The notes beneath the pieces were generated by a model. That model saw only the letters and a program-made list of their open reading frames with translations. It ran no database searches and was not told the origin of the DNA. From Roseinatronobacter alkalisoli (GTDB taxonomy: Bacteria > Pseudomonadota > Alphaproteobacteria > Rhodobacterales > Rhodobacteraceae), in assembly GCF_028745735.1 (NCBI RefSeq), contig NZ_JAQZSM010000006.1, forward strand, positions 157,765 to 221,764: a stretch of 64,000 nucleotides of DNA, written 5' to 3'. Positions 47,825 through 57,139 of this stretch are shown one piece after another (position 1 is the first letter of the stretch; the number at the start of each line of letters is the position of its first letter). Position numbers and translations under genes: made by a program.

Positions 47825-49171
47825 CGGCGCAGTATTCAGCGGCAGGCGCAATGTTGCGCGCAGGCCGCCAAGCTGTGTGCTGTCACTCAGCACCAGCCTG
47901 CCTTCATGGGCGCGCATTGCCTCGGCCACAATCGCAAGGCCCAGCCCGACCCCCCCGCCCTGATCGCGGTTGCGCGCGTCATCCAGCCTGACAAAGGGTT
48001 CGGTGGCGCGCACGCGGTCCGCTGGCGGAATGCCGGGGCCGTCATCGTCGACCGTGATGTCAAGCCAGTCATCCCCATCAAGGGCGATGCTGACCTGCGC
48101 ATTCGCACCGTGCCGCAGCGCATTGCTGACCAGATTATCCAATGCGCGCTCCAGCAAATCCTTGTGCAGGGGTACATGACGCAGCTGCGGCACCGGCCCC
48201 GCCAGCAGGATGGCATGACCGGTCGCGATATAGCGATCCACCAGTTCCGTAACCAGAATGACCGGGTCTGTCGGAATTTTAGGTTCATCGGATGTGACCC
48301 CGCGCGAATAATCCAGAAACCCGTTCAACAGGTTTTCAAGGTCTGCGATTTCCGTTGCAAGGGCTGCGGTATCTTCCGACGTATCCATCATCGACAGGAT
48401 CAGGCGCATCCGTGTCAGGGGCGTGCGCATGTCATGGCTGACGCCCGACAGCATCAGCTTGCGTTGCGCATTCTGCCTGTCAATCCGGTTGCGCATATCA
48501 ATGAAAGCCAGACTTGCCGCGCGGATTTCCCGGGCACCTGCCGCCCGAAAAGGCATTGTCTTGCCACGGCCATAAGCTTCGGCGGCCTGACCAAGCCTGC
48601 GGATCGGACGAATCTGCAAGCGCAGAAACTGAAACGCAATCAGCGCCATAAGGCCGGATGCAAGGAAAACTATCACCAGCAACTGATGCGGGTTTGACGT
48701 TGTGACCAACCGGCGCGGAATGTTCATCTGCAATACGCCATGGGGACTGTCCAGCCACAGGACCACTGTATTGGGCACTGATTCAAGGTCTGCGCCCAGA
48801 TAGGCTGGCAGGCTTTGACGCAGAACACGCAGAATCTCGCGTCCTGCCAGATCCGTCCAGTTGCGCGTGTCGCCACCCGTTCCCGGCCGCGCAGATGCGA
48901 GAACCGCAACGTCGATCTGCATGGCATCTGTCAGGGCGGCAAGCTCCTCCAGCGCCACAGCGGCCTGCGGGCTGGTATCAATCCGGTCGGCCAGAAAATG
49001 AATGTCGCGCAGGGTGTTTCCGGTCATTTGCGCCGTGACACGTTCATAATGGCGCTGAATAAACACAACCGACAGGACTATCTGGATCACAATGATCGGA
49101 ACGATCAGGATCAGAACGGCGCGCCCGTAAAAACTGCGCGGCAATATGCGTTTCAGGGTGTTGCTCCACAT
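47819..49171 (-). CDS. EnvZ-type sensor histidine kinase
   Basis: About 450 residues. Transmembrane helix (LILIVPIIVIQIVLSVVF), a periplasmic domain of roughly 120 residues, a second helix (LLVIVFLASGLMALIAFQFL), HAMP, the phospho-acceptor helix with SGVSHDMRTPLTRMRL, and a HATPase domain with VSNALRHGA and DDGPGIPP. The start is taken at 49171 (MWSNTLKR). No response-regulator gene is adjacent, although an OmpR-type partner is usual. Confidence 0.88.
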   Translation of the reverse strand: MWSNTLKRILPRSFYGRAVLILIVPIIVIQIVLSVVFIQRHYERVTAQMTGNTLRDIHFLADRIDTSPQAAVALEELAALTDAMQIDVAVLASARPGTGGDTRNWTDLAGREILRVLRQSLPAYLGADLESVPNTVVLWLDSPHGVLQMNIPRRLVTTSNPHQLLVIVFLASGLMALIAFQFLRLQIRPIRRLGQAAEAYGRGKTMPFRAAGAREIRAASLAFIDMRNRIDRQNAQRKLMLSGVSHDMRTPLTRMRLILSMMDTSEDTAALATEIADLENLLNGFLDYSRGVTSDEPKIPTDPVILVTELVDRYIATGHAILLAGPVPQLRHVPLHKDLLERALDNLVSNALRHGANAQVSIALDGDDWLDITVDDDGPGIPPADRVRATEPFVRLDDARNRDQGGGVGLGLAIVAEAMRAHEGRLVLSDSTQLGGLRATLRLPLNTAPS

Positions 49172-49296
49172 GGGATGCACCCTAGCGGATAAATGCATCT
49201 TTTCCAGTGAAATGGGCAGATTCGCCGCAGTCACCACCGCGCCGGGGCGCAGGTGCGGATTGACCTTCGGCCCGCGCTGTTCATAAATCCTGCATC

Positions 49297-50184
49297 ATGA
49301 CACAAACCCTGCCAGAACCCGATCTGCGGCTGGTCCGCGCCCCGAACCCTTCGCCAATGACAGGGCACGGAACCAATACCTATATCGTCGGCACCGGCGC
49401 GGTCTGTGTCATCGACCCCGGTCCGCCGGATGACAGCCATCTGCGCGCCATCCTCAACACGCTTGCCCCCACAGAAAATGTGGCCTGCATTCTGCTGACG
49501 CATAGCCACCTGGACCATTCCCCACTGGCCAGAAAACTGGCGGACGTGACGGGCGCGCGCATCATGGCCTATGGCGACAGTCAGGCAGGGCGATCAGCGC
49601 TGATGCAACAGCTGGCAGCGCAACAGGTTACCGGCGGCGGTGAAGGTGTGGATCATGCGTTCAGACCCGATCATTGCCTTCAGGACATGGAAATCATCGC
49701 CTTCGGGCGTGAGCAGATTCGCGCGGTCTGGACGCCGGGGCATATGGCCAATCACATGTGCTTTGCATGGCGCGGGGCCGTGTTCAGCGGGGATCATGTC
49801 ATGGGCTGGGCCAGCTCGCTCGTATCCCCGCCCGACGGGGATCTGGGTGCGTATATGCGGTCGCTGGACAAGCTTGCAGGGTTGGGCGCGCGGCGGCTTT
49901 ATCCCGGCCATGGCGCGCCGGTCGATGACCCGGGCGCCCGTGTGCAGACCCTGCGCGATCATCGGAAAATGCGCGAGGCGGCAATCCGCGCGCATCTGGC
50001 CAATGGGGTTGGCACAATTCCTGATCTGGTCAGCCTGATTTATGCCGATGTGCCGGGGCATCTGCACCCGGCTGCGGCCCGCAACGTGCATGCTCATCTG
50101 ATCGATCTGTGGGAACGCGGTCATGTCAGCGCAGACCCGGCCCCGGCAGCGGATGCCCGATACAGGCTTACCGGCACAGCGTAA
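49297..50184 (+). CDS. MBL-fold metallo-hydrolase (LACTB2-like)
   Basis: 295 residues. The metal-binding motif THSHLDHS is at 68-75, with further ligands in WTPGHMANHM and the SGDHVMGW region, then a winged C-terminal part. Relatives include LACTB2-type RNases and thioesterase-like enzymes, so the substrate is uncertain. It precedes tRNA-Asn by about 60 bp. Confidence 0.85.
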   Translation: MTQTLPEPDLRLVRAPNPSPMTGHGTNTYIVGTGAVCVIDPGPPDDSHLRAILNTLAPTENVACILLTHSHLDHSPLARKLADVTGARIMAYGDSQAGRSALMQQLAAQQVTGGGEGVDHAFRPDHCLQDMEIIAFGREQIRAVWTPGHMANHMCFAWRGAVFSGDHVMGWASSLVSPPDGDLGAYMRSLDKLAGLGARRLYPGHGAPVDDPGARVQTLRDHRKMREAAIRAHLANGVGTIPDLVSLIYADVPGHLHPAAARNVHAHLIDLWERGHVSADPAPAADARYRLTGTA

Positions 50185-50244
50185 CGATTTTATGCGATTC
50201 GGGTCTGGACGCGCCCGAAAACGGTTGCTATAGCAGCGCAGTGT

Positions 50245-50319
50245 TCCGGCGTAGCTCAGCGGTAGAGCAGTTGACTGTTAATCAATTGGTCGTAGGTTCG
50301 ATCCCTACCGCCGGAGCCA
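50245..50319 (+). tRNA. tRNA-Asn (GTT)
   Basis: 75-nt cloverleaf. The acceptor stem TCCGGCG pairs with CGCCGGA, D arm GCTC/GAGC, anticodon stem GTTGA/TCAAT with loop CTGTTAA (anticodon GTT), T arm GTAGG/CCTAC with TTCGATC. CCA is encoded. It sits at the border between housekeeping genes and the type I secretion region. Confidence 0.97.
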
Positions 50320-50651
50320 AAATCCTCAAGAAATTTCAGGATATTGGCAGACCATAATCCAGTTGGAAAGGTCTGTCGCTACAAGCATAATCGACAACCG
50401 CGGGCTTGATTCAGCGTCATCCATTTTGACGATTTCTTCGCCTGATGCTGACGCGCCCTTACAACCACATCTACTGGCAACAACAACGGCGTCAGGCTGG
50501 CAACATTTGTGCAGGCCGGTTGAGGCACATATTGAGGACCGCCCCCGCCTTGGTGGTTGTTATAAATATTTGAACTTGTTCTTTTGACCATAACCACAAT
50601 GAATAGCCCCGGATTTGCCGGAGGCCAGCACCTTAAATAAAGAGAATGGTT

Positions 50652-50815
50652 ATGACAAAAAGCGAAATGGAAAATCGCTGATCTCCTGGCTAAGAAGGTT
50701 CAGAAAACAATCCGAGAGATTGTTTACCCGACGAAACGCGCGCGAACGGGATCTTTCTGAGCTGCGCAAGGCGTTCGGCATCGGTCCTGAACCAGTGGTG
50801 GCAATGGTCCGCTAA
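50652..50815 (+). pseudogene. possible broken small basic ORF
   Basis: The ATG at 50652, preceded by AAAGAGA, gives MTKSEMENR and then a TGA at 50679. A -1 shift continues into SLISWLRRFRKQSERLF and an Arg-rich tail ending VVAMVR at 50815. It may be a decayed small gene or chance. I do not recognise a family. Confidence 0.25.
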
Positions 50816-51361
50816 AGAACCTGCAGTGTAGGTTAATGCGAAACGGTCGGTGCAATCAGAAACTGAATTCCGGCAGATTCAGATATACACAGGCGAGTGT
50901 TGAAGCCGCAGAACCTGATTCGGAAAGCTTGCCACAATGAAAGTGGAAATTCTGTAATTTCAGCGATGCAACCCAAAGAACACAACCCAGAATTGAATCA
51001 TGATTCAACACCTCACCTACAAGCGGTGCGGTGCTTATAAATCAAGCAGAATTACTATACATTTTGATATAAATCGTTCGCGAAAACGCGTGAGAGATAA
51101 TAAACTGTCTTTAGTGATCCGACGGCGCATTTTTTGGCTGGATTGGGCACTGCGGGCATGCATCCGTGCTGGGAAATTTGGTCCGGGCGGCGTGTACTGT
51201 TTCAGCGATGGAAACAGTCGATATGCACGTTTTTGTGTGAGAAAGCGGCACTACGGTCAGGAACATCGCATGGCGGCGGTGGCGCAATAGTCTTGGCGTA
51301 CGAGGCACACATTTCTGAATGACATAGCGGACGGCAGATCCGGATCGAGCAAGTGAGAGTG
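50816..51361. other. AT-richer intergenic stretch, no gene
   Basis: The 1.1 kb between tRNA-Asn and the acidic protein gene contains no convincing gene apart from a doubtful small ORF. Base composition is lower in GC than the flanks. I see no integrase, no direct repeat of the tRNA 3' end and no CRISPR repeats. Confidence 0.6.
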
Positions 51362-51402
51362 CTCTGTTTGGCTGGAACCATCTGGTTCCGGGCTCAGCAG
51401 AG
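51362..51402 (+). promoter_or_regulatory. leader hairpin of the acidic protein gene
   Basis: CTCTG (51362-51366) pairs with CAGAG (51398-51402), enclosing GGAACC-ATCT-GGTTCC (51374-51389). It lies 32 bp before the start codon. It may stabilise the mRNA or control translation. Confidence 0.45.
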
Positions 51403-51434
51403 TATTGGTAAACTCATTTAATCGGAGAACTGCA

Positions 51435-52295
51435 ATGAGTACGAAAACATTCACATTCGAAGGCGACGGCTACAAGTTCGAAGTCGAGCTGACACTCGAT
51501 GCGGACGGCAACGTCACTGCAAAAGTCACCGCGGTCGAAGGCTCGGCTGACTTCAACGCCTTCTTCTGGAGCGACGGCGACGACACCGCCGATTTCGACG
51601 GTTTCTCGCGGAAGGAGAGCTCGCTGAACATGAACGGCGAGGGCTCGAAATACGAAGGTGAAGACGGTGTCGAGGACGTATTGTGGGACGGGGCCCATGT
51701 AAACTCGCTTCCCGGCCTCGGCAAGGAAGGTGAGGGAAAGCAGTCATTCGTCGGAGAGGGTGACACAAAGACCTTCGATCTCGCAGGGATGACAGCAGAG
51801 GATTTCGAGAACCTCGAATATTTCGGCATCCGTGCAACCAGCGTGAACGGCGATGGCTCGCTGAAACTGGTGGAGAAACCGGAGGAAGATATGGATCCCC
51901 CGCCGGAGACCGATTTCTTCCCGGAATGGCCGCAGGACATCTCGAACGCCGTGTTCTACATTGACACCACCGGCGATGGTGAATGGGACCTGGCGGTGAA
52001 GATCGACAGCTTCCCCGACGACGATGAAATCGGATGGATCAGCAATGATATGGACGATTTCTACGCCTGCATGTTCGAATACATCAAGAAGGTGGACGAC
52101 CGCGTCGACGACGACTCCACGCTGATCGGTGTGTCGATCAAGGGTGGCACGTCAGACGACGCCTTCTTCCTTATCGAAGGTGACGAGAACGGACCGGAAC
52201 CGGACGAAGGCCCCACAATGAATACAGGGCCGGGAACGACCGAATACGAATACGAAGACTTCTATGACTTCTACCAGGAAGATTGCGTCGCCTGA
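51435..52295 (+). CDS. highly acidic protein, probable type I secretion cargo
   Basis: 286 residues, 73 Asp/Glu against 17 Lys/Arg. There is no N-terminal signal peptide and no RTX nonapeptide. The first 148 residues read as a beta-rich domain with a repeating Gly-Asp/Glu pattern (SDGDDTADFDG, NGEGSKYEGEDG). A Pro-rich linker (EDMDPPPETDFFPEWP, about 151-166) follows, then a second acidic domain and an aromatic-acidic tail, TEYEYEDFYDFYQEDCVA. Two cysteines are at 212 and 284. GGAGA lies 8 bases before the ATG. The gene is immediately upstream of an ABC exporter and HlyD adaptor, so I infer it is exported by them. Family and activity are unknown. Confidence 0.72.
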   Translation: MSTKTFTFEGDGYKFEVELTLDADGNVTAKVTAVEGSADFNAFFWSDGDDTADFDGFSRKESSLNMNGEGSKYEGEDGVEDVLWDGAHVNSLPGLGKEGEGKQSFVGEGDTKTFDLAGMTAEDFENLEYFGIRATSVNGDGSLKLVEKPEEDMDPPPETDFFPEWPQDISNAVFYIDTTGDGEWDLAVKIDSFPDDDEIGWISNDMDDFYACMFEYIKKVDDRVDDDSTLIGVSIKGGTSDDAFFLIEGDENGPEPDEGPTMNTGPGTTEYEYEDFYDFYQEDCVA

Positions 52296-52369
52296 CGCGG
52301 CGTTTTCGTGATCGGTGGCGGATGAATGGGCCGAGCCATGGCTTCGCCCTGTCATCGATGATCAAAGTC

Positions 52370-52395
52370 GGCGGGCCGCAATCACGCGGCCCGCC
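52370..52395 (+). promoter_or_regulatory. strong hairpin between cargo and exporter genes
   Basis: GGCGGGCCGC (52370-52379) pairs perfectly with GCGGCCCGCC (52386-52395) around AATCAC, 75 bp past the cargo stop and before the exporter start. No T run follows, so it is more likely an mRNA 3'-end stabiliser or partial attenuator than a full terminator. Confidence 0.6.
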
Positions 52396-52421
52396 CTGAA
52401 TGATCTCGGTCCAGAGTTTCC

Positions 52422-54143
52422 ATGCCCAACTTCCCAGACAATCTGAAAGCGGCACGTTCAGAGAACCGCGGGTTGCTGATCCGCGTCGGCCTGTTCAGCA
52501 TCTTCGTCAATCTGCTGATGCTGACCGGCCCGCTGTTCATGCTGCAGATCTATGACCGCGTACTTTCCAGCCGGTCGGAACCCACGCTGGTGGCGTTGTT
52601 CGTACTGGTGGCGTTTCTGTATCTGATGATGGCGCTGCTGGACCATTCGCGCGGATTGATGGTGGCGCGGGTTGCGGCACGGTTTCAGGACCGGCTGGAC
52701 CATCGGGTGCTGTCGGCGTCCATGCAGCGGCTGGCGCTGCGGGCGGGCGATCCGCTGGCGCAAAACGCGCAGCGCGATCTTGACAGCCTGCACCGCTTCA
52801 TTGGCTCGCGCGTATTTCTTGCGCTGTTCGACCTGCCGTGGGCGCCGATCTTCCTGACCGCGATCTTCATCTTTCACCCAGTTCTGGGCGTTGTGGCACT
52901 GGGGGGGGGCGCGATTCTGGTGACGATTGCCCTGACCAACCAGCGTCTGACCAAGGGACGCCAGCAAAAAGCGATGCAACTGTCCGAGGAAGCCACCCGG
53001 CTGGAAGGGCAGATCAAGAACGAGGCCGAGACGATCCAGAGTCTGGGCATGATGAACACCATCATGGGCCGCTGGCAAAAGGCCCGCCGCGCCGCAATCG
53101 AGGCCGATGTGGCCGCAAAAGACCGCGCCGACGGGTTTTCAACCAGTTCACGTACCTTTCGCCTGTTCCTGCAATCCGCGATTCTGGCGGCGGGTGCCTG
53201 GCTGGTGCTGCAGAACGCGCTGACGCCGGGGGCGATGATCGCGGCCTCTATCCTGCTGGGCCGGGCGCTGGCACCGGTCGATGCCACCATCGGGCAATGG
53301 TCGAATGTGCAGCGCGCGCAGGAAGGCTGGCGACGGCTGACGCAGTTGCTGGGCGCGGTACCGCCTGCGTCCGAACGCACGCCCCTGCCCCGCCCGGACG
53401 GGCGGCTGGACGTGCAGAGCATCACCATCACCCCGCCCGGCGATACGCGCTACGTGCTGCGCATGGTGGCCTTCAACCTGGAGGCGGGGCAGGCCTTGGG
53501 GGTCATCGGGCCCAGCGGCTCGGGCAAATCCACCCTGGCGCGGGCACTGGTGGGAAGCTGGCGGCTGGCTGGTGGGCGCATCAAGCTTGGCGGTGTGCCC
53601 CTGGACCAGTACGACCCGGATGTGCTGGGGCGGCTGATCGGCTATCTGCCGCAGCGCGTGGGCCTGTTCGAAGGCACGATTGCCGAAAACATCTCGCGCT
53701 TCGATCCTGACCCCGACCCTAATGACATCATCAATGCCGCGCGCGATGCCGGGGTGCATGAACTGATCGTCACGCTGCCAGAAGGGTATGACACCCGCAT
53801 CGATGCCCGCGGCGGAAGGCTGTCCGGCGGGCAGGCCCAGCGCGTGGGCCTGGCGCGCGCGCTTTACGGTGCGCCGGCCCTGATCGTGCTGGATGAACCG
53901 GACGCCCATATGGACCGCGAGGGCGTGGCCGCAATGGACAGCGCCATCAATACCTGCCGGGCGCGCGGGACGACGCTTGTGGTAATCGCCCACCGGCCCG
54001 CAGCGCTTCAGTCCTGTGACATGCTGCTGGTGTTGGAAAGCGGAACCCGCGTGGCCTTTGGCCCACACGCAGAGGTGATGGCCAACATGGGCAAGAAGAA
54101 ACCCCCGAAGTTTCAGGGTCGGATTGTAGGGGCCGCGCCATGA
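52422..54143 (+). CDS. type I secretion ABC transporter (PrtD family)
   Basis: 573 residues. The N-terminal six-helix membrane domain begins directly ([20 protein letters not shown]) with no C39 peptidase domain, so cargo with a double-glycine leader is unlikely. The C-terminal ATPase has Walker [10 protein letters not shown] (about 363-371), signature [17 protein letters not shown] and Walker [13 protein letters not shown]. PrtD-type exporters form a channel with an HlyD adaptor and a TolC outer-membrane pore. No pore gene is seen here. Overlaps the HlyD gene by 4 bases. Confidence 0.93.
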   Translation: MPNFPDNLKAARSENRGLLIRVGLFSIFVNLLMLTGPLFMLQIYDRVLSSRSEPTLVALFVLVAFLYLMMALLDHSRGLMVARVAARFQDRLDHRVLSASMQRLALRAGDPLAQNAQRDLDSLHRFIGSRVFLALFDLPWAPIFLTAIFIFHPVLGVVALGGGAILVTIALTNQRLTKGRQQKAMQLSEEATRLEGQIKNEAETIQSLGMMNTIMGRWQKARRAAIEADVAAKDRADGFSTSSRTFRLFLQSAILAAGAWLVLQNALTPGAMIAASILLGRALAPVDATIGQWSNVQRAQEGWRRLTQLLGAVPPASERTPLPRPDGRLDVQSITITPPGDTRYVLRMVAFNLEAGQALGVIGPSGSGKSTLARALVGSWRLAGGRIKLGGVPLDQYDPDVLGRLIGYLPQRVGLFEGTIAENISRFDPDPDPNDIINAARDAGVHELIVTLPEGYDTRIDARGGRLSGGQAQRVGLARALYGAPALIVLDEPDAHMDREGVAAMDSAINTCRARGTTLVVIAHRPAALQSCDMLLVLESGTRVAFGPHAEVMANMGKKKPPKFQGRIVGAAP

Positions 54144-55573
54144 CCGTTCCTGCCGCCAACAAGGCCCAGGGCGAACTTCCGACAGCCGGACCCCCTATGG
54201 ATGTCACTCCGGCACGGGGACCCGCCGCCTTCATGCCCGCCCGGATAGAGCGGCACCCGCCCCGCGACATTCCACAACCGCCGCTGCGAATTTCGGTGCG
54301 CAAGCCAAACCTCATCGGCTTTCTTGCGATCCTGATCCTGCTTGGCGGCTTTGGCTCATGGGCGTTCCTCGCCAACATTTCGGGCGCTGTCATTGCGGCC
54401 GGGGAACTGGAAGTCGAGCAGCGCCGCCAGATCATCCAACATGTCGACGGGGGTATGATTCAGACAATTCTGGTCACAGACGGCGATCATGTGACCGCTG
54501 GCCAGACGCTGCTAGAACTTGATGGCACGCGCCTGCGGGCAGAATTTGCTATAACTGAAGCCCAGTTTTTCGAAACCCTGGCGCGCATCGGACGTCTTTT
54601 GGCAGAGCGCGATGGCGCCGATGAAATCCGGTTTCCCGACATCCTTCAGCACACCGCCAAGGATCGGCCTGATGTCATGGAACTGATGATCGGGCAGCAG
54701 GGCCTGTTCGAAGCCCGCCGGACACGGCACCAACAACGGACCGAGCAACTGGAACAGCAACAAATTCAGGTCCGCAGTCTGGTCGCTGGCATTGAAGCAC
54801 AGATCGTGTCAGTCGAAACGCAGTTGCAGATTGCGCAAGAGGAACTGGTCGCGCAAGCGTCGTTGACAGAACGTGGGCTGGCAACCACCGCAAGGTTGAA
54901 TGCCTTGCAGCGCGAAGTTGCCGAGCGGACAGGAGATATGGGCAACCTTGTTTCGCGCAGGGCAGAGGCACTGGAGCGTATCACAAGCATTTCCCTTGAA
55001 ATAATTTCCCTGAATTCGACACGGCAGGAAGAGGCGATAACCCTGTTGCGCGAACTGCACGGCGCGCAACGTCAATTATCTGAACAGATGCAGGTTTTGA
55101 CGGATCGCATCGGCCGGTTGGAAATACGCGCTCCGGTCGCCGGCATAATTCATGGGCTTGAGGTCAACACAGTGGGATCTGTCGTGAAAGCTGCAGCAAA
55201 TGTGATGTCCATTGTGCCGCAAGATCAGCCACTTCTGGTGAGCGCACGAATCGAGGCGAATGACATCAATCGGGTCTTCACCGGGCAGCGGGTCACCTTG
55301 CAGTTTCCTTCTTTCAGTTCGCGCGCCATGCAGGAGATCAGCGGTCAGATCATACACATTTCCGCTCATGTCTTTATGGATGAGCGAACCCGCAGTAGCT
55401 ACTATCAGGTACGGATCCGCCCCAATGAAGATGATCTTTCATATCTGGAAGGCCGCCACCTGGTGCCGGGTATGCCCGTCATTGCCTTTGCCCAGACAGA
55501 TGCACGTTCACCGGTGGATTACCTGACAAGACCACTGGCGGATTACTTTCGCAGGGCATTTCGTGAAGAATAG
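54140..55573 (+). CDS. HlyD-family type I secretion membrane fusion protein
   Basis: 477 residues. A long cytoplasmic N-terminal stretch, one transmembrane helix ([20 protein letters not shown], about 54-73), a lipoyl half-motif ([20 protein letters not shown]), a long coiled-coil hairpin (about 190-320), the second lipoyl half ([10 protein letters not shown]) and a beta-barrel domain near the C-terminus. It links the ABC exporter to TolC. The second half of the gene is more AT-rich than the exporter gene. Confidence 0.93.
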   Translation: MTVPAANKAQGELPTAGPPMDVTPARGPAAFMPARIERHPPRDIPQPPLRISVRKPNLIGFLAILILLGGFGSWAFLANISGAVIAAGELEVEQRRQIIQHVDGGMIQTILVTDGDHVTAGQTLLELDGTRLRAEFAITEAQFFETLARIGRLLAERDGADEIRFPDILQHTAKDRPDVMELMIGQQGLFEARRTRHQQRTEQLEQQQIQVRSLVAGIEAQIVSVETQLQIAQEELVAQASLTERGLATTARLNALQREVAERTGDMGNLVSRRAEALERITSISLEIISLNSTRQEEAITLLRELHGAQRQLSEQMQVLTDRIGRLEIRAPVAGIIHGLEVNTVGSVVKAAANVMSIVPQDQPLLVSARIEANDINRVFTGQRVTLQFPSFSSRAMQEISGQIIHISAHVFMDERTRSSYYQVRIRPNEDDLSYLEGRHLVPGMPVIAFAQTDARSPVDYLTRPLADYFRRAFREE

Positions 55574-55621
55574 CTTACAACTTCCTGAAAACCTGTCGTT
55601 TCCGGCGTGATAAGGTAGACT

Positions 55622-55858
55622 TTGACACCCCTTCAAGAAGATCTTGCCGACGCCGAAACATATGCGCGGTTCATCCCCGTCGGTTGGGGGGAACAGGTTT
55701 TGCGCACTACGCTAATGGCCGGATTGGCACGCGCGCCAGAATGGCCTGGAAGACCTGATCTTCCGACAGAGGCGCATGTTGAGGGGAGTGATCTGTTGAC
55801 GGATGTCACGCAGGATCTGCCGCCACCGGAACACAACAATGATGGGCCAGGCATGTGA
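55622..55858 (+). CDS. possible small protein downstream of the T1SS genes
   Basis: 78 residues from a TTG start with AAGG upstream: MTPLQEDLADAETYARFIPV followed by an acidic, Pro-rich C-terminus (DLPPPEHNNDGPGM). It follows hlyD by 48 bp on the same strand and could be a small component or a relic. No family recognised. From 55859 to 56029 I see nothing. Confidence 0.4.
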   Translation: MTPLQEDLADAETYARFIPVGWGEQVLRTTLMAGLARAPEWPGRPDLPTEAHVEGSDLLTDVTQDLPPPEHNNDGPGM

Positions 55859-56029
55859 TCCGCACACGCCTTCCGTTCGCAAGAAGCGACCTTTGGTAAT
55901 TGCCGCCAAGCCCAACACCGCTGCCGGGCCTACCTTGCTTGCAGCACAACTCTGTCATCTTCGCCCGGGCGGCATACTCCTGGAAAGGTCCAGCAAATCC
56001 CGTGCAAAGGTGATCCCTTCTGCAGACAT

Positions 56030-56962
56030 TTATGGCAACGGAATATGCTCCGCGCGGTCTTTGGCAGGCAGGTCGAACAACCCTTGCCCCCATCTGGCAG
56101 CGCGCCATTCTTCCTTCGCGGCCTCGATCTTCTCGCGCGAGGAGGCGACGAAATTCCACCAGATATGGCGTGGCCCGTTCAGTGTTGCGCCCCCCAGCGC
56201 CATCAGCCGCGCGCCCTGCTCGCCCGCGCGCACGGTGATTCTGTCGCCGGGCCGAAACACCATCATGCGCCCCGCCTCAAACACCTCACCCGCGACCTCA
56301 ATCGTGCCCGAAGTGATATAGACGCCCCGATCCTCATGGTCATCAGGCAACGGAAAGCGCGCGCCGGGTTCCAGCACAACGTCCAGATAGAAAGTTTCGG
56401 AATACATCGTAGCGGGGGCTTTCGCGCCATAAGCCGTACCAAGAATTAACCGCGCCTTAATGCCGGTATCAAGGATTTCAGGCAATGTATCCGCGCCATG
56501 ATGCTCGAAAAACGGCAGTTCATCTTCGCGGTCCTCTGGCAGGGCGATCCATGTCTGGATGCCGAACAGGCTGGACGGCCCTTGCCGCATCACTTGTGGT
56601 GTGCGCTCAGAGTGGGTGACCCCCTTGCCCGCCATCATCCAGTTCAGCGCGCCAGGGCGGATGATCTGATCGGCGCCGGTGCTGTCCAGATGATGGAATT
56701 CGCCCTGATACAGGTAAGTGACGGTTCCCAGCCCGATATGCGGATGGGGGCGCACATCTATCCCCTTGCCAGTCAGGAATTCCGCAGGCCCCGCCTGATC
56801 AAGAAAGATGAATGGCCCGACCATCTGCCGCTTTGGCGCAGGCAGCGCGCGGCGCACCTCGAACCCGCCGATGTCACGCGCACGCGGCACAATCAGCGTT
56901 TCAATGGCATCTACCCCCACATCATCGGGGCATCCGGGGTCAAGAGTCGGGTTCCAGCTCAT
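56030..56962 (-). CDS. pirin-family protein
   Basis: 310 residues, bicupin. The N-terminal cupin metal site is within RPHPHIGLGTVTYLYQGEFH (three His and a Glu), then MMAGKGVTHSERTP. Pirins act as quercetin 2,3-dioxygenases or redox-sensitive regulators, so the substrate is open. It is divergent from the VOC-hydrolase fusion with 177 bp between, beside other genes expected to handle aromatic or quinone compounds. Confidence 0.9.
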   Translation of the reverse strand: MSWNPTLDPGCPDDVGVDAIETLIVPRARDIGGFEVRRALPAPKRQMVGPFIFLDQAGPAEFLTGKGIDVRPHPHIGLGTVTYLYQGEFHHLDSTGADQIIRPGALNWMMAGKGVTHSERTPQVMRQGPSSLFGIQTWIALPEDREDELPFFEHHGADTLPEILDTGIKARLILGTAYGAKAPATMYSETFYLDVVLEPGARFPLPDDHEDRGVYITSGTIEVAGEVFEAGRMMVFRPGDRITVRAGEQGARLMALGGATLNGPRHIWWNFVASSREKIEAAKEEWRAARWGQGLFDLPAKDRAEHIPLP

Positions 56963-57139
56963 GGCGCATCCTCCTGTTATCAGATTAGTCTAGGACGACA
57001 TGTCAAACCCGGCAAGCAAAGCCTGTTCGTCTGCGCCGAACACGGCATTCGCCCCTGCAGCGGTCGTGGTCTATTGCTATGACCCATATATGAGGGACGA
57101 CCCAAAAGCGCGTTCGCGCCACAGCACGGAGGATTTCCC

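Noticed and set aside
50245..50319. tRNA-Asn as an integration (att) site
   Set aside because: No direct repeat of the tRNA 3' end could be found by eye to the right, and there is no integrase gene in the window.
55803..56321. 172-codon plus-strand ORF overlapping the pirin gene
   Set aside because: Its second half is the complement of the pirin gene and the first half shows no recognisable domain.
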